From NCBI GenBank assembly GCA_009746045.1, contig RPFO01000041.1:1778613-1842612 (forward strand): a DNA stretch of 64,000 nucleotides, given 5' to 3'. A program made the position numbers and the translations under genes. Under the pieces are notes generated by a model. The model worked only from the letters and a program-made list of their open reading frames with translations, was not told the DNA's origin and did no database searches. Positions 53,031-60,831 of the stretch are shown in pieces (positions within the stretch are counted from its first letter, which is position 1; each line of letters starts with the position of its first letter). The DNA is from Mesostigma viride (lineage: Eukaryota; Streptophyta; Mesostigmatophyceae; Mesostigmatales; Mesostigmataceae).

Positions 53031-54038
53031 ATGCTCCAAGAGGAGCTGGACTGGAGACATTGGATGTCCAGAGAAGACTCGGACTCGTCAAATAGCAAGG
53101 TGTGGTTCAACCCCGTCACTAGAAGGATGGAAGAACCTAATCCATTCGTGGAGTTCTTCGAGCGGGATGTTCTTGACTATCCGGACGATAAATGGAGTGA
53201 AGAACGCGACAATCGATACTCGAATTACTTGGAAGCAGTTCGCAGCGGTGAGATACGACTACGAGAGGAGGTTCGAAGACGTGGAGCTCACGTCGATCGC
53301 CGACCCGGCGTTGATATCGCACAACGATACGAGAGGGCTCTGCCACCATTGGGGGATATGTCCCATGTGTTTCAGAAAGCGGTCAAAGAAGCCGAAGCGC
53401 TAATCAAGAGAAGTCGCCACGGTATCGTGAAAGACGGAAATTTTCAATTGAGTCAGAAGGATATAAAGACCCTCGCGGAAGTTGTCAACAAACACGTGTT
53501 TGATGGCGGGTTTCCGGTGACCCAGACAACTTTTCGATTAGCTTCCGGGAACCGGAATGATAACCATGTTGCTAAGACCAGCTTGCTCGGAAACGTGATC
53601 GAGGTGAATAAGTCGTCCGTGATTCAAGCCTTACACGACAATGCTCCTTTTGACAACTTTATACAGCTGGAAAACGTTCCGATCAAATCCGAACTAGAGT
53701 ACATGTTGAGATTGATGGCACACGAAATGCTTCATTCCATCCATTCCAAGATGTTGTTTGACCATGACGGCAAGCTGGTCAACGAACGCGAGTATGGCAA
53801 CCATGGGCCATTTTTTCAGCGTCACTTAAAGCTCTTGACCGGAGCAGATTCCATCCATGCCTATGACGGTTATCCAAGCGAACGAGAATTCGAACAGCAC
53901 ATGCAAGAGCTCCCGAGCAGGAGGACTGAATGGTTACAATCGCAAGGTTGGTCTCTAGCCGAGGACAACGCAGTTAAGAAATACGAACTCGAGACCATTT
54001 TGCCGCAGTTAGAGCGAGAGCGACTGGCATTGGCATAG
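53031..54038 (+). CDS. SprT-like zinc metalloprotease (335 residues)
   Basis: Residues 231-235 are H-E-M-L-H in the context LMAHEMLHSIH, and about 20 residues later comes NHGPFF. HExxH followed by HG-x2-F is the signature of SprT/Spartan-type proteases, where the third histidine completes the zinc site. The upstream part (about 120-225) has the beta-rich lead-in with TQTTFRLASGNRND. The N-terminal 110 residues are charged and unassigned. Spartan enzymes digest DNA-protein crosslinks, and several large DNA viruses carry relatives. A role in viral DNA repair or entry into the core is possible but unproven. The usual C-terminal zinc-binding part is not obvious. Confidence 0.75.
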   Translation: MLQEELDWRHWMSREDSDSSNSKVWFNPVTRRMEEPNPFVEFFERDVLDYPDDKWSEERDNRYSNYLEAVRSGEIRLREEVRRRGAHVDRRPGVDIAQRYERALPPLGDMSHVFQKAVKEAEALIKRSRHGIVKDGNFQLSQKDIKTLAEVVNKHVFDGGFPVTQTTFRLASGNRNDNHVAKTSLLGNVIEVNKSSVIQALHDNAPFDNFIQLENVPIKSELEYMLRLMAHEMLHSIHSKMLFDHDGKLVNEREYGNHGPFFQRHLKLLTGADSIHAYDGYPSEREFEQHMQELPSRRTEWLQSQGWSLAEDNAVKKYELETILPQLERERLALA

Positions 54039-54093
54039 ATATACTTCGCCATCGTTTTTTTTTATTGGACCGTTATATCGTATAAGAAAGTCC

Positions 54094-54390
54094 ATGGATT
54101 TCTTCCACAGCAAGCCAGTCGCCGTTCCTTCAAAGACCCCACCGTCATCTATGTCAGGACCTGTAATCATCAGTCCCATCCTCAACGACCAGGCGGACGA
54201 GATCAACAAGGTGAACGAGGCGACGAAAGAGTTGTACAAGCTGATGAGGTCGAGGACCTATCGCGACCGACCCGTCTCGTCAGGCACCCGCCCTCCGCGG
54301 CCTCAAGGCAATGGCGATTCGGCCGAGGTCATTGGGATGCAGTTCGAGGCTCTCATGAAAGGAAATGTCACGCTCAACAAGCGCATCTAG
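54094..54390 (+). CDS. Small protein of unknown function (98 residues)
   Basis: The ATG at 54094 follows TTATATCGTATAAG (viral-type element, about 54070-54085). The N-terminal third is Pro/Ser-rich and the middle part is a helix (NDQADEINKVNEATKELYKL) of coiled-coil type. There are no membrane segments. The following frame overlaps its last 26 bases. Confidence 0.6.
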   Translation: MDFFHSKPVAVPSKTPPSSMSGPVIISPILNDQADEINKVNEATKELYKLMRSRTYRDRPVSSGTRPPRPQGNGDSAEVIGMQFEALMKGNVTLNKRI

Positions 54391-54670
54391 TTTCGTGAGC
54401 CTAAATTACGAGATCATGCTAACTCTTGTATTCCTCGTCATCCTCGCCGGCTTCGTGGTATGGTTGGCGAGAATCCATCGCCCGTTGCTAAAGAGATGCT
54501 GGATGAAACAGGTGATCGAAGGTATCCCGTGCCTCCGAATCATCGACTCATCGGTGTGCGGTGATGAGCTCGATAAGGAGAGTGAATTTGTTGCCCCCCA
54601 GGTCGAGGAGCTCGTTCGAGGCGGATGGGATGTCGAAGATCTCCACTCGGATAGACGTGACGCCATTTAG
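54365..54670 (+). CDS. Single-pass membrane protein (101 residues or fewer)
   Basis: The frame starts at 54365 or, more plausibly for a membrane anchor, at 54416 (MLTLVFLVILAGFVVWLARI). One clear transmembrane helix is followed by a basic stop-transfer stretch (RIHRPLLKRCWMKQ) and a short soluble tail. Its 3' end overlaps the convergent gene at 54548 by 123 bases, so the last 40 residues are uncertain as coding. Short single-pass proteins are common in giant-virus virions. Confidence 0.55.
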   Translation: MSRSTSASSFVSLNYEIMLTLVFLVILAGFVVWLARIHRPLLKRCWMKQVIEGIPCLRIIDSSVCGDELDKESEFVAPQVEELVRGGWDVEDLHSDRRDAI

Positions 54671-54968
54671 TTCCGGAGTGAATATGACGGCGGCGTCGAT
54701 CTCGCGAGCAGGGGTGTATATCTCGACGCCGTTCGGGATCACGAAGAAGTGCGCTCTACCCGCGTGAAAGTGATCCCCGTTCATCGTCGAACCAGAGGAG
54801 GGGAGAGCGGTGAACACTTTCGTCAAGGGGTCTCTCCCGAGATGAACGCTGACGGCAGTCGCACCCGTGGCGGTCGGCGGGACGTGGGCCCACACCAAGC
54901 GACAGGATTGGACGTTCTTCACGGGGTGAGGCAACTGGAATACGATGTCTCTCTCTAGGTTAGTCCCC
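54548..54968 (-). pseudogene. 3' part of a viral gene broken by an LTR element
   Basis: About 138 codons of a minus-strand gene run from the retroelement edge (54968) to the stop at 54548. The first exon-like piece lies at 56976-57054 beyond the element, and the frame is continuous when the element and one TCCCC copy are disregarded. Content is beta-rich (VQSCRLVWAHVPPTATGATA; HFHAGRAHFFVIPNGVEI), as in a small virion protein. A spurious in-frame start inside the LTR (up to 55024) comes from LTR sequence and is not the original N-terminus. Confidence 0.75.
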
Positions 54969-55492
54969 TGTTTAAAATATGTATAATGCGTTACTTGGTC
55001 AACATGATAATTGACGTAATTCATTAGAATTAATTAACGCATATTGGCAGCACGGCTATGGCATTGCCCTTGCCATCGGGCAGCCATTAGCCTAAATTGC
55101 TACATTGTCACTTGCTAGCAAGGAAAAGGGGAGAGTTCGTGGAGTTGCCAACCCTAAAATCATGCACGGTGGCATGGGGTCGGCACTACCCTTGGCGACA
55201 ATCTAACGGCTGGCACAAATGACAGGTCAGCATCACTAGTGGTGTCGAATGCATGCATACGGTGCACATTCTAGAAAGTAGTGCGCACAGGTGCAGGCGC
55301 ATCATGACGTGGACATAGGTACGGCCACTCTAACTATCGCCACACATATTGCACGCTCAGTGCCGGAATAGGACCATCGGCACTAAATATCTCACTCGCC
55401 ACTATATAAAATGTGATGCGATAAGTTGGAATAGCACACGGCTAGACTACCTAGCATAAATACACGGCAAGAGGTGGGCATAACCTCAGACA
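54969..55492 (-). repeat. 3' LTR of the non-autonomous retrotransposon
   Basis: 524 bp, matching 56452-56975 over its length as far as I compared it. On the minus strand it starts TGTCTGAGG and ends TTTTAAACA. Confidence 0.9.
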
Positions 55493-56451
55493 CCCCCCTT
55501 GCACAGCTCATGCGTGCTCAAAAGAAACATGACACTCCTTCCTCTCCCCCCTCAATAACTAGGTAGGATAGCCGGGTACAAAACACCCTGGCATACCCCC
55601 CTTACACGGCTAACCATGGTGGGGATAAGGAGGTTCAAACTCAGTACCAGCAAGAAATATGGGGAATCAGGCACCCCCCCTCAAGGAGAAGGTCCTTTCA
55701 GGTCAACGGCCAACAAAGGACTAGCTCAACTATGACAAAAAACAATGGCCGGCAGGTCATAAAAAATCCGAACTGATTATCAACGAAATCTCGACAAAAG
55801 GCGCTCGGCTCATACACCCCCTGGCTCTTGGCTCTAGGCTCCTTGGCTCGGCGGCTCCTGGCTCAGCGGCTCTTACGGGCTCTCCCGGCACTGGGCTCAC
55901 GGCACGTGGCTCTCGGGCAGGCACTGGGCGCTCGACATAAAAGGTCGAGTATAATAGTCTAGCGGATCAATGCCGCTTGCCATAGAAGGCGATATCAGCT
56001 CGTAGACTCTGCGAAAATGGGCTTGAATCCTCACGGCTCACTGTGCCAGCAGCGGAATCAGCATCCGGAACAATAAATTTGCTGTCGTCGAAAAAATAAA
56101 AAAGTTGGCTGTCCCCGCCCAGAACCAAACACGGACTTCAGGCATCCAGCGTCAACGCTTGCACACCATGCACACTGGCAGCTGCGGGTGTGCTCACGAA
56201 TCTGTTTTACGCAAATATATGCAACACACCGAATCCAGGTCTGCTGGCAGCAACGCCAGCGGCACCAAGTGCTAGCTGCGCTGTCCTCGTAAATGGCTTG
56301 GCGGACTACAACGGCCGTGGCCAGACTCGCGCAAAGGCGAAACTCCAACGAAAGTGCCGGCGATGCAAGCACACCTCGTCCTCGAGGTGGGAAGAAAATA
56401 ATGCTCGCCAGGCAAAGGCTGAAAGACCATGAACCATCAGCTCCGATACCA

Positions 56452-56975
56452 TGTTTAAAATATGTATAATGCGTTACTTGGTCAACATGATAATTGACGT
56501 AATTCATTAGAATTAATTAACGCATATTGGCAGCACGGCTATGGCATTGCCCTTGCCATCGGGCAGCCATTAGCCTAAATTGCTACATTGTCACTTGCTA
56601 GCAAGGAAAAGGGGAGAGTTCGTGGAGTTGCCAACCCTAAAATCATGCACGGTGGCATGGGGTCGGCACTACCCTTGGCGACAATCTAACGGCTGGCACA
56701 AATGACAGGTCAGCATCACTAGTGGTGTCGAATGCATGCATACGGTGCACATTCTAGAAAGTAGTGCGCACAGGTGCAGGCGCATCATGACGTGGACATA
56801 GGTACGGCCACTCTAACTATCGCCACACATATTGCACGCTCAGTGCCGGAATAGGACCATCGGCACTAAATATCTCACTCGCCACTATATAAAATGTGAT
56901 GCGATAAGTTGGAATAGCACACGGCTAGACTACCTAGCATAAATACACGGCAAGAGGTGGGCATAACCTCAGACA
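56452..56975 (-). repeat. 5' LTR of the non-autonomous retrotransposon
   Basis: 524 bp, the same length as the other LTR, with the primer-binding site directly adjacent at 56440-56451. An ATATAAAATG block near 56885-56896 on the plus strand is inside it; promoter orientation was not resolved. Confidence 0.9.
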
Positions 56976-57054
56976 TCCCCGTTACAAGGATTTGTGTGCG
57001 TTTGGAACCAAAGTCGTGGATCTTCAATGGACATGATTGGAGAGCGGAATTCAT
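56976..57054 (-). pseudogene. 5' part of the viral gene broken by the LTR element
   Basis: From an ATG at 57054 on the minus strand, about 26 codons are open up to the element, in the frame that continues at 54963. Upstream on its strand lies TTATCATGACATAAATTATCG, an AT-rich viral-type promoter. A longer open frame here (56969-57253) is in another frame and is not the gene. Confidence 0.65.
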
Positions 57055-57144
57055 ATCGATAATTTATGTCATGATAATTTGTAAAGATGTACAAGGCGGT
57101 TAAATTTTTTCTGTGCGCGAGTTGTATAATTGTTTCCGTTGCGA

Positions 57145-57597
57145 ATGTCCACTCACCAATGCGAATATAAGATGAAAAACGGCAGATTCTGTAAGCGAAA
57201 GACCGCCAATAAATACTGCTCGGTTCATAGCAAGATTGGAGGGTCGAGGCCATCCTATTCGGGCGTCAGCAGGTCGGCGTACTACCCTCGAGAGAGAGTC
57301 GCTCCTGTCGCACGTCCTGCTTACTCGCCGTACGACACGTACCGTCGGCCTTATTACGCGGACCCGATCGTCGTGAACCGGTATGTGCCTTATCCGGTAG
57401 GCGTCTATCCGGGATGGGGCGGGGGCGGATGGGGTGGCGGTGGATGGGGCCGGCGTGGAGGCGGCGGTGGCGGTGGCGGTGGTGGCGGTGGCGGCCCCCG
57501 TGCCGGTGGCGGTGGTGGAGGCGGTGGTGGAGGCGGTGGTGGAGGCGGTGGTGGTGGTGGTGGTGGCGGTGGCGGTGGCGGTGTCGGGGCGGGTGAC

Positions 57598-57628
<31 letters not shown>

Positions 57629-57789
57629 GAGGAGGAGGAGGACCACCACCACCAGAAGTAGTAGGAGGAGGACAACCACCAGAAGCAGGAGGAGGAGGGG
57701 TTGGGGATGGAGGGGGGCATGACGCAGGTCAAAGGCGTTATCGTCGTAAGGTTACTCGTCGAAAGAGCACGCGATCGAAGAAACGGTAA
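57145..57789 (+). CDS. CxC-H zinc-knuckle protein with Gly-rich region
   Basis: I chose the ATG at 57145. Residues 5-27 hold C-x8-C-x7-C-x2-H (QCEYKMKNGRFCKRKTANKY then CSVH), a small zinc-binding module common in proteins of giant viruses and plants. A Tyr/Pro/Arg-rich part follows, then about 90 residues of Gly-rich low complexity from (GGTGGC)n DNA, an Ala/Glu part, and a basic tail (RRKVTRRKSTRSKKR). It may be an adhesive or RNA-binding virion protein. The Gly-rich tract is repeat DNA and may vary in length between copies. Confidence 0.65.
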
Positions 57790-57817
57790 ATGTATCTGTA
57801 TGATATATACAAGTTTG

Positions 57818-58750
57818 ATGAAGAAACGCGGAAATGGAAAAAAGGTCGACCCGGGCATTCGTTGGGTGTGTCAGCCCGTGAGAGTCGGGGTATCGGATGG
57901 GAGGGGGCCTTATCCAATCATTTACGGAGCCAATGGAGATGGAGGGGGTAGAATCGTTGGTGGAGGTGGAGGTGGAGGTGGAGGCGGAGATGGAGGTGGA
58001 GATGGAGGTGGAGATGGAGGCGGAGGTGGAGGTGGAGGTCGACACGCTCGTCTTCATCGACCACCGTCCTCTAGAGGCAGTCGACCCGACACGCCATACT
58101 CGGAATATAGCATGCCGTCATCTGCACCGTCCAGCTTGGTGACAAGCAGCAGTCGCGTGGGAAGTAGCGGATCGTCCAGAGGGAGTCGACCGAACTCAAT
58201 TGTTCCGAGAGGGATGGGGAGTGCACGGGGGAGTGGTAGTAGCTCTTTTAGTAGTTCTTCTCGAGCAAGTTCCGACAGTTCATTGCCGTCTTCATTGGCA
58301 GAAGTGGCGGGTTGGTTATATCGGAATGAGGACATGGGATCGCGCGGATCCGGTTCAAGAGGCAGTTCCATATCTGGTTCGTGGACACGCGACGATGGTT
58401 CGTTGGTAGGATTCGTCGGAGACGAAAATGACAATCGTTTACTTCAGGAAGCGCTCGAGCGGCGACACCCCGGGTCACCACCACCCGGACACCACTTTGT
58501 TTATAGAGGACGTGAAGAGAGAATGCGTCAAATTTTGGACGATTTAGCGCATCTGGAAGCAGAGCCAATCCCACCCACTGCGGATGGTTTGGCAAATGAT
58601 GCGCAAGACGATACAGATGGGCACGCGCAAGAACAAAAGAGGGTTAACCGCAAGAAATCTCGGACCGTCCCGAAGCCTCGCGGAAAGGCGCGGAGTTGTG
58701 CATCGAAGCGAAAAGGCGGCAGTCGACGGCGGCCGAGCGCAAAGAAGTGA
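57818..58750 (+). CDS. Gly/Ser-rich protein with basic tail
   Basis: The frame is open from 57701; ATGs at 57800 and 57818 are candidate starts. An earlier ATG at 57790 in another frame begins a more protein-like N-terminus (MYLYDIYKFDEETRKWKKG) that would join this frame only through a one-base shift near 57885-57900, so a frameshift is possible. The protein has a (GGGD/GGGG)n stretch, a Ser-rich middle (GSSSFSSSSRASSDSSLPSS), a helical part (ERMRQILDDLAHLEAEP) and a strongly basic C-terminus (KRVNRKKSRTVPKPRGKAR). Its last 107 bases overlap the end of the convergent helicase gene. Confidence 0.6.
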   Translation: MKKRGNGKKVDPGIRWVCQPVRVGVSDGRGPYPIIYGANGDGGGRIVGGGGGGGGGGDGGGDGGGDGGGGGGGGRHARLHRPPSSRGSRPDTPYSEYSMPSSAPSSLVTSSSRVGSSGSSRGSRPNSIVPRGMGSARGSGSSSFSSSSRASSDSSLPSSLAEVAGWLYRNEDMGSRGSGSRGSSISGSWTRDDGSLVGFVGDENDNRLLQEALERRHPGSPPPGHHFVYRGREERMRQILDDLAHLEAEPIPPTADGLANDAQDDTDGHAQEQKRVNRKKSRTVPKPRGKARSCASKRKGGSRRRPSAKK

Positions 58751-60773
58751 GCAGTTTCTCCATGCTCTCGTTTTTTGCTCGATCCGCGGCCTCTTTGGCG
58801 ATGCGTCGGTCGACGGAAGGCACGAGGGAGTCAAGCAAGTCCAAGGCGTTGTTCGCTACCAGCATAAGGATGCGAGAGTCGGTGTCGTCTTTCGACGAAC
58901 CCAACATCTCCTTGACCCGTTTGACGATGACGCTCTTTGTCTTCTCGATCTGTTCCGTGGTGAGAGCGTTCAACTTTGACGTCTCGTCCCCAACAGACAG
59001 ATACCTGTGAACGGTGACGGTCCACGCCTCCTTGGACAAGAAAGAATGAGAGCAATACCGCACCGCTCGAGCGATCGTCTGCTTTTCGGCGTTCTTCGAC
59101 AACAACGGCTCGACGATGTGCACGTGTCGCACGCCTTTCAGGTCGAGTCCTTCGTTGAATTTCCGCCGAGCCAATATGACGTGCAAGTACTCGCCTTTGG
59201 CGTTGTTCTTCTCGTTGAACACGTCCCTCACGTGCTGCAACTTCAACGCTGGCTCGTCGTCTTCGACTCCCAAGAGAGCGTACCTCTTACCCGGTTTTTC
59301 CGGTCGGCTGTTCCCTAACCTGCTATACCCCAACGCCTCGAATACTCGCGAGAGTTCCTTCAAACCACCTACGTTGAAGAACGTGTAGACGTAGTGCTTC
59401 TCGTTGGGCGTCGTGGTCACGATATCGGTCAATCTCTTGAATTTGGGGGACAGTCTCGGCAATTCCGACAAGAGTTGGGACTTGTCGACTCCTTTGAATG
59501 GGACGGTGTTCGCCGCTCGTCGCGCCTCGGACAGATACATCGGATGAGTCGGGTCGTTTCTCTTAGACTTCGAGCTCGCCATCAATCTATTCCTCACGAG
59601 CATAGCCTGTTCGGGGCTCATGCGCACCACGTGGTCGATGTCCTTCACGATCTTCGGGTATGTGGAGGTATCGCCCGCGTAATCGACGAAGGACACCAGA
59701 TCGTTGAACGCGGAGGGAGGGGACTCCGTCGTCAAAAGGGGAGCGTCTTTCTTTCGAATCATATTCAGCAAGTTCAATATCTCCTTTTCGTCCTCGCCCA
59801 AGGTGGCCGTGAGGATGACCATGAAAAGGTTCTGCGTCTCCGTCCTGGCGTTGTTCAGAAGGAAACGCAGAAGCGCCTGATGTTCCTTGAGAAGAGAAGG
59901 GATCGACGGGCGATAGAGGTTGTGGACTTCATCCATCACCAAAACGGCGTTGCTTAACAGGTTCTTGTTGGAATCCTTGTTCGCGTGGATCCCCTCCAAC
60001 CCGAGCATGTGAGCGAGACGGGGAAACGTGATGAGATCGTGTTGGAATATCCTCTTCCGGAGCTTCTCGAGAATCTTTGCCTGTGTATCGTTACGGAAAC
60101 GTGGGAATAGACGGGCACAATGGACATATTCCGGAAGTTTTCCTCGCGCGTTTTCGAGACTCGTGACGAGAAGGATGGGTTTGTTCGTGTCCCAGAACGC
60201 GTCGATAGCGGCCATGGCAGTGCACGTCTTTCCGGAGCCAGTCGAGTGCCACGCGAGAAAGCCGCGTTGATTCGTCGGTCGTGTGGCCAATGCTCGCAAG
60301 TGCGTGTTCACGACGGCCTGTTGTAGAGCCATGTAACGGTTCTCGGGATCCGTCGGATTCATGTTGCAGCCGCGGTTCAGCAGCGACTGGGTCCTCGGAG
60401 GCTTGGCAGCCTTGTTCCCCTCGAAATAGTCGCGGATGTACGATTGGGTCCCGTCCAATGTAGCGGATACGGGCCAATCGGAAGGGACAACCGTCGCTCC
60501 CGTGTTCCCCGCCCCCGTCGATGGGGCTGTGGACATGTTCGTCGTGGGAGGCTGGGGCGTAGACACGGCTTCCACTTTCTTCGTATCAGTCGGGTTGTCC
60601 ACTACGCGTTTTGTTGGGACGAATGTAGGTTGGTCGGAGATACGCACTAGTCTCTTGAGACCTTGTCTCGGCACGTCGTTTGATGGCAAATTGTCTACAT
60701 CGACCTCCTCTTGTCCTTGGAATCTACGTATGTCGTGCTTCTTCCTGTTTGATAAAATTCTCATATTGTTCAT
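58644..60773 (-). CDS. D6/D11-like SF2 helicase
   Basis: The protein has 709 residues. After a Pro/Thr-rich N-terminus of about 125 residues, motif I is at 175-184 (WHSTGSGKTC), motif Ia near LLVTSLENARGKLP, and motif II at 279-284 (VMDEVH). Motif III is LTATLGED near 322, and the C-terminal RecA-like lobe has motif V-like ARRKFNEGLDLKG and motif VI-like QTIARAVRYCSH. This arrangement is that of the NCLDV D6/D11-type helicases (poxvirus early transcription factor and NPH-I relatives), which act in viral transcription initiation or termination. It is the best marker in the window for a nucleocytoplasmic large DNA virus. It is intact. The start at 60773 is divergent from the 60832 gene. Confidence 0.85.
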   Translation of the reverse strand: MNNMRILSNRKKHDIRRFQGQEEVDVDNLPSNDVPRQGLKRLVRISDQPTFVPTKRVVDNPTDTKKVEAVSTPQPPTTNMSTAPSTGAGNTGATVVPSDWPVSATLDGTQSYIRDYFEGNKAAKPPRTQSLLNRGCNMNPTDPENRYMALQQAVVNTHLRALATRPTNQRGFLAWHSTGSGKTCTAMAAIDAFWDTNKPILLVTSLENARGKLPEYVHCARLFPRFRNDTQAKILEKLRKRIFQHDLITFPRLAHMLGLEGIHANKDSNKNLLSNAVLVMDEVHNLYRPSIPSLLKEHQALLRFLLNNARTETQNLFMVILTATLGEDEKEILNLLNMIRKKDAPLLTTESPPSAFNDLVSFVDYAGDTSTYPKIVKDIDHVVRMSPEQAMLVRNRLMASSKSKRNDPTHPMYLSEARRAANTVPFKGVDKSQLLSELPRLSPKFKRLTDIVTTTPNEKHYVYTFFNVGGLKELSRVFEALGYSRLGNSRPEKPGKRYALLGVEDDEPALKLQHVRDVFNEKNNAKGEYLHVILARRKFNEGLDLKGVRHVHIVEPLLSKNAEKQTIARAVRYCSHSFLSKEAWTVTVHRYLSVGDETSKLNALTTEQIEKTKSVIVKRVKEMLGSSKDDTDSRILMLVANNALDLLDSLVPSVDRRIAKEAADRAKNESMEKLLTSLRSAAVDCRLFASMHNSAPFREASGRSEISCG

Positions 60774-60831
60774 TGGTTCGATGATGTTTCGTATTATAAT
60801 CGCACAATAAAATATCCGTTATTATCATCAG
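60774..60831. promoter_or_regulatory. Bidirectional AT-rich viral promoter
   Basis: The 58-bp gap between divergent genes contains TATTATAATCGCACAATAAAATATC and CGTTATTATCATC. It has TATTATAA and AAAATATC cores at both ends, consistent with the AT-rich element before other viral genes. Confidence 0.6.

Larger units (their letters stand above)
54969..56975 (-). mobile_element. Non-autonomous LTR retrotransposon (2.0 kb)
   Basis: Two 524-bp direct repeats (54969-55492 and 56452-56975), apparently almost identical, begin TG and end CA and are flanked by the 5-bp duplication TCCCC (54964-54968 and 56976-56980). On the minus strand the 5' LTR is followed at once by TGGTATCGGAGC (56451-56440), matching the initiator-Met tRNA primer site known from plant LTR elements. 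The 3' LTR is preceded by GCAAGGGGGG, a polypurine tract. The 959-bp interior has no gag or pol, so it is a TRIM/LARD-like element that needs help in trans. Confidence 0.92.

Noticed and set aside
54969-55024. LTR-encoded N-terminus (MNYVNYHVDQVT...) for the gene at 54548
   Set aside because: The same residues are encoded by the other LTR at 56507. The original start lies beyond the element, at 57054.
56058-56507. 149-codon frame in the interior of the LTR element as a gag remnant
   Set aside because: No gag or protease motif. It begins in the LTR and runs through non-coding interior sequence.
56969-57253. 94-codon minus-strand frame ending in the target duplication
   Set aside because: It is in a different frame from the interrupted gene and overlaps the start of the plus-strand zinc-knuckle gene.
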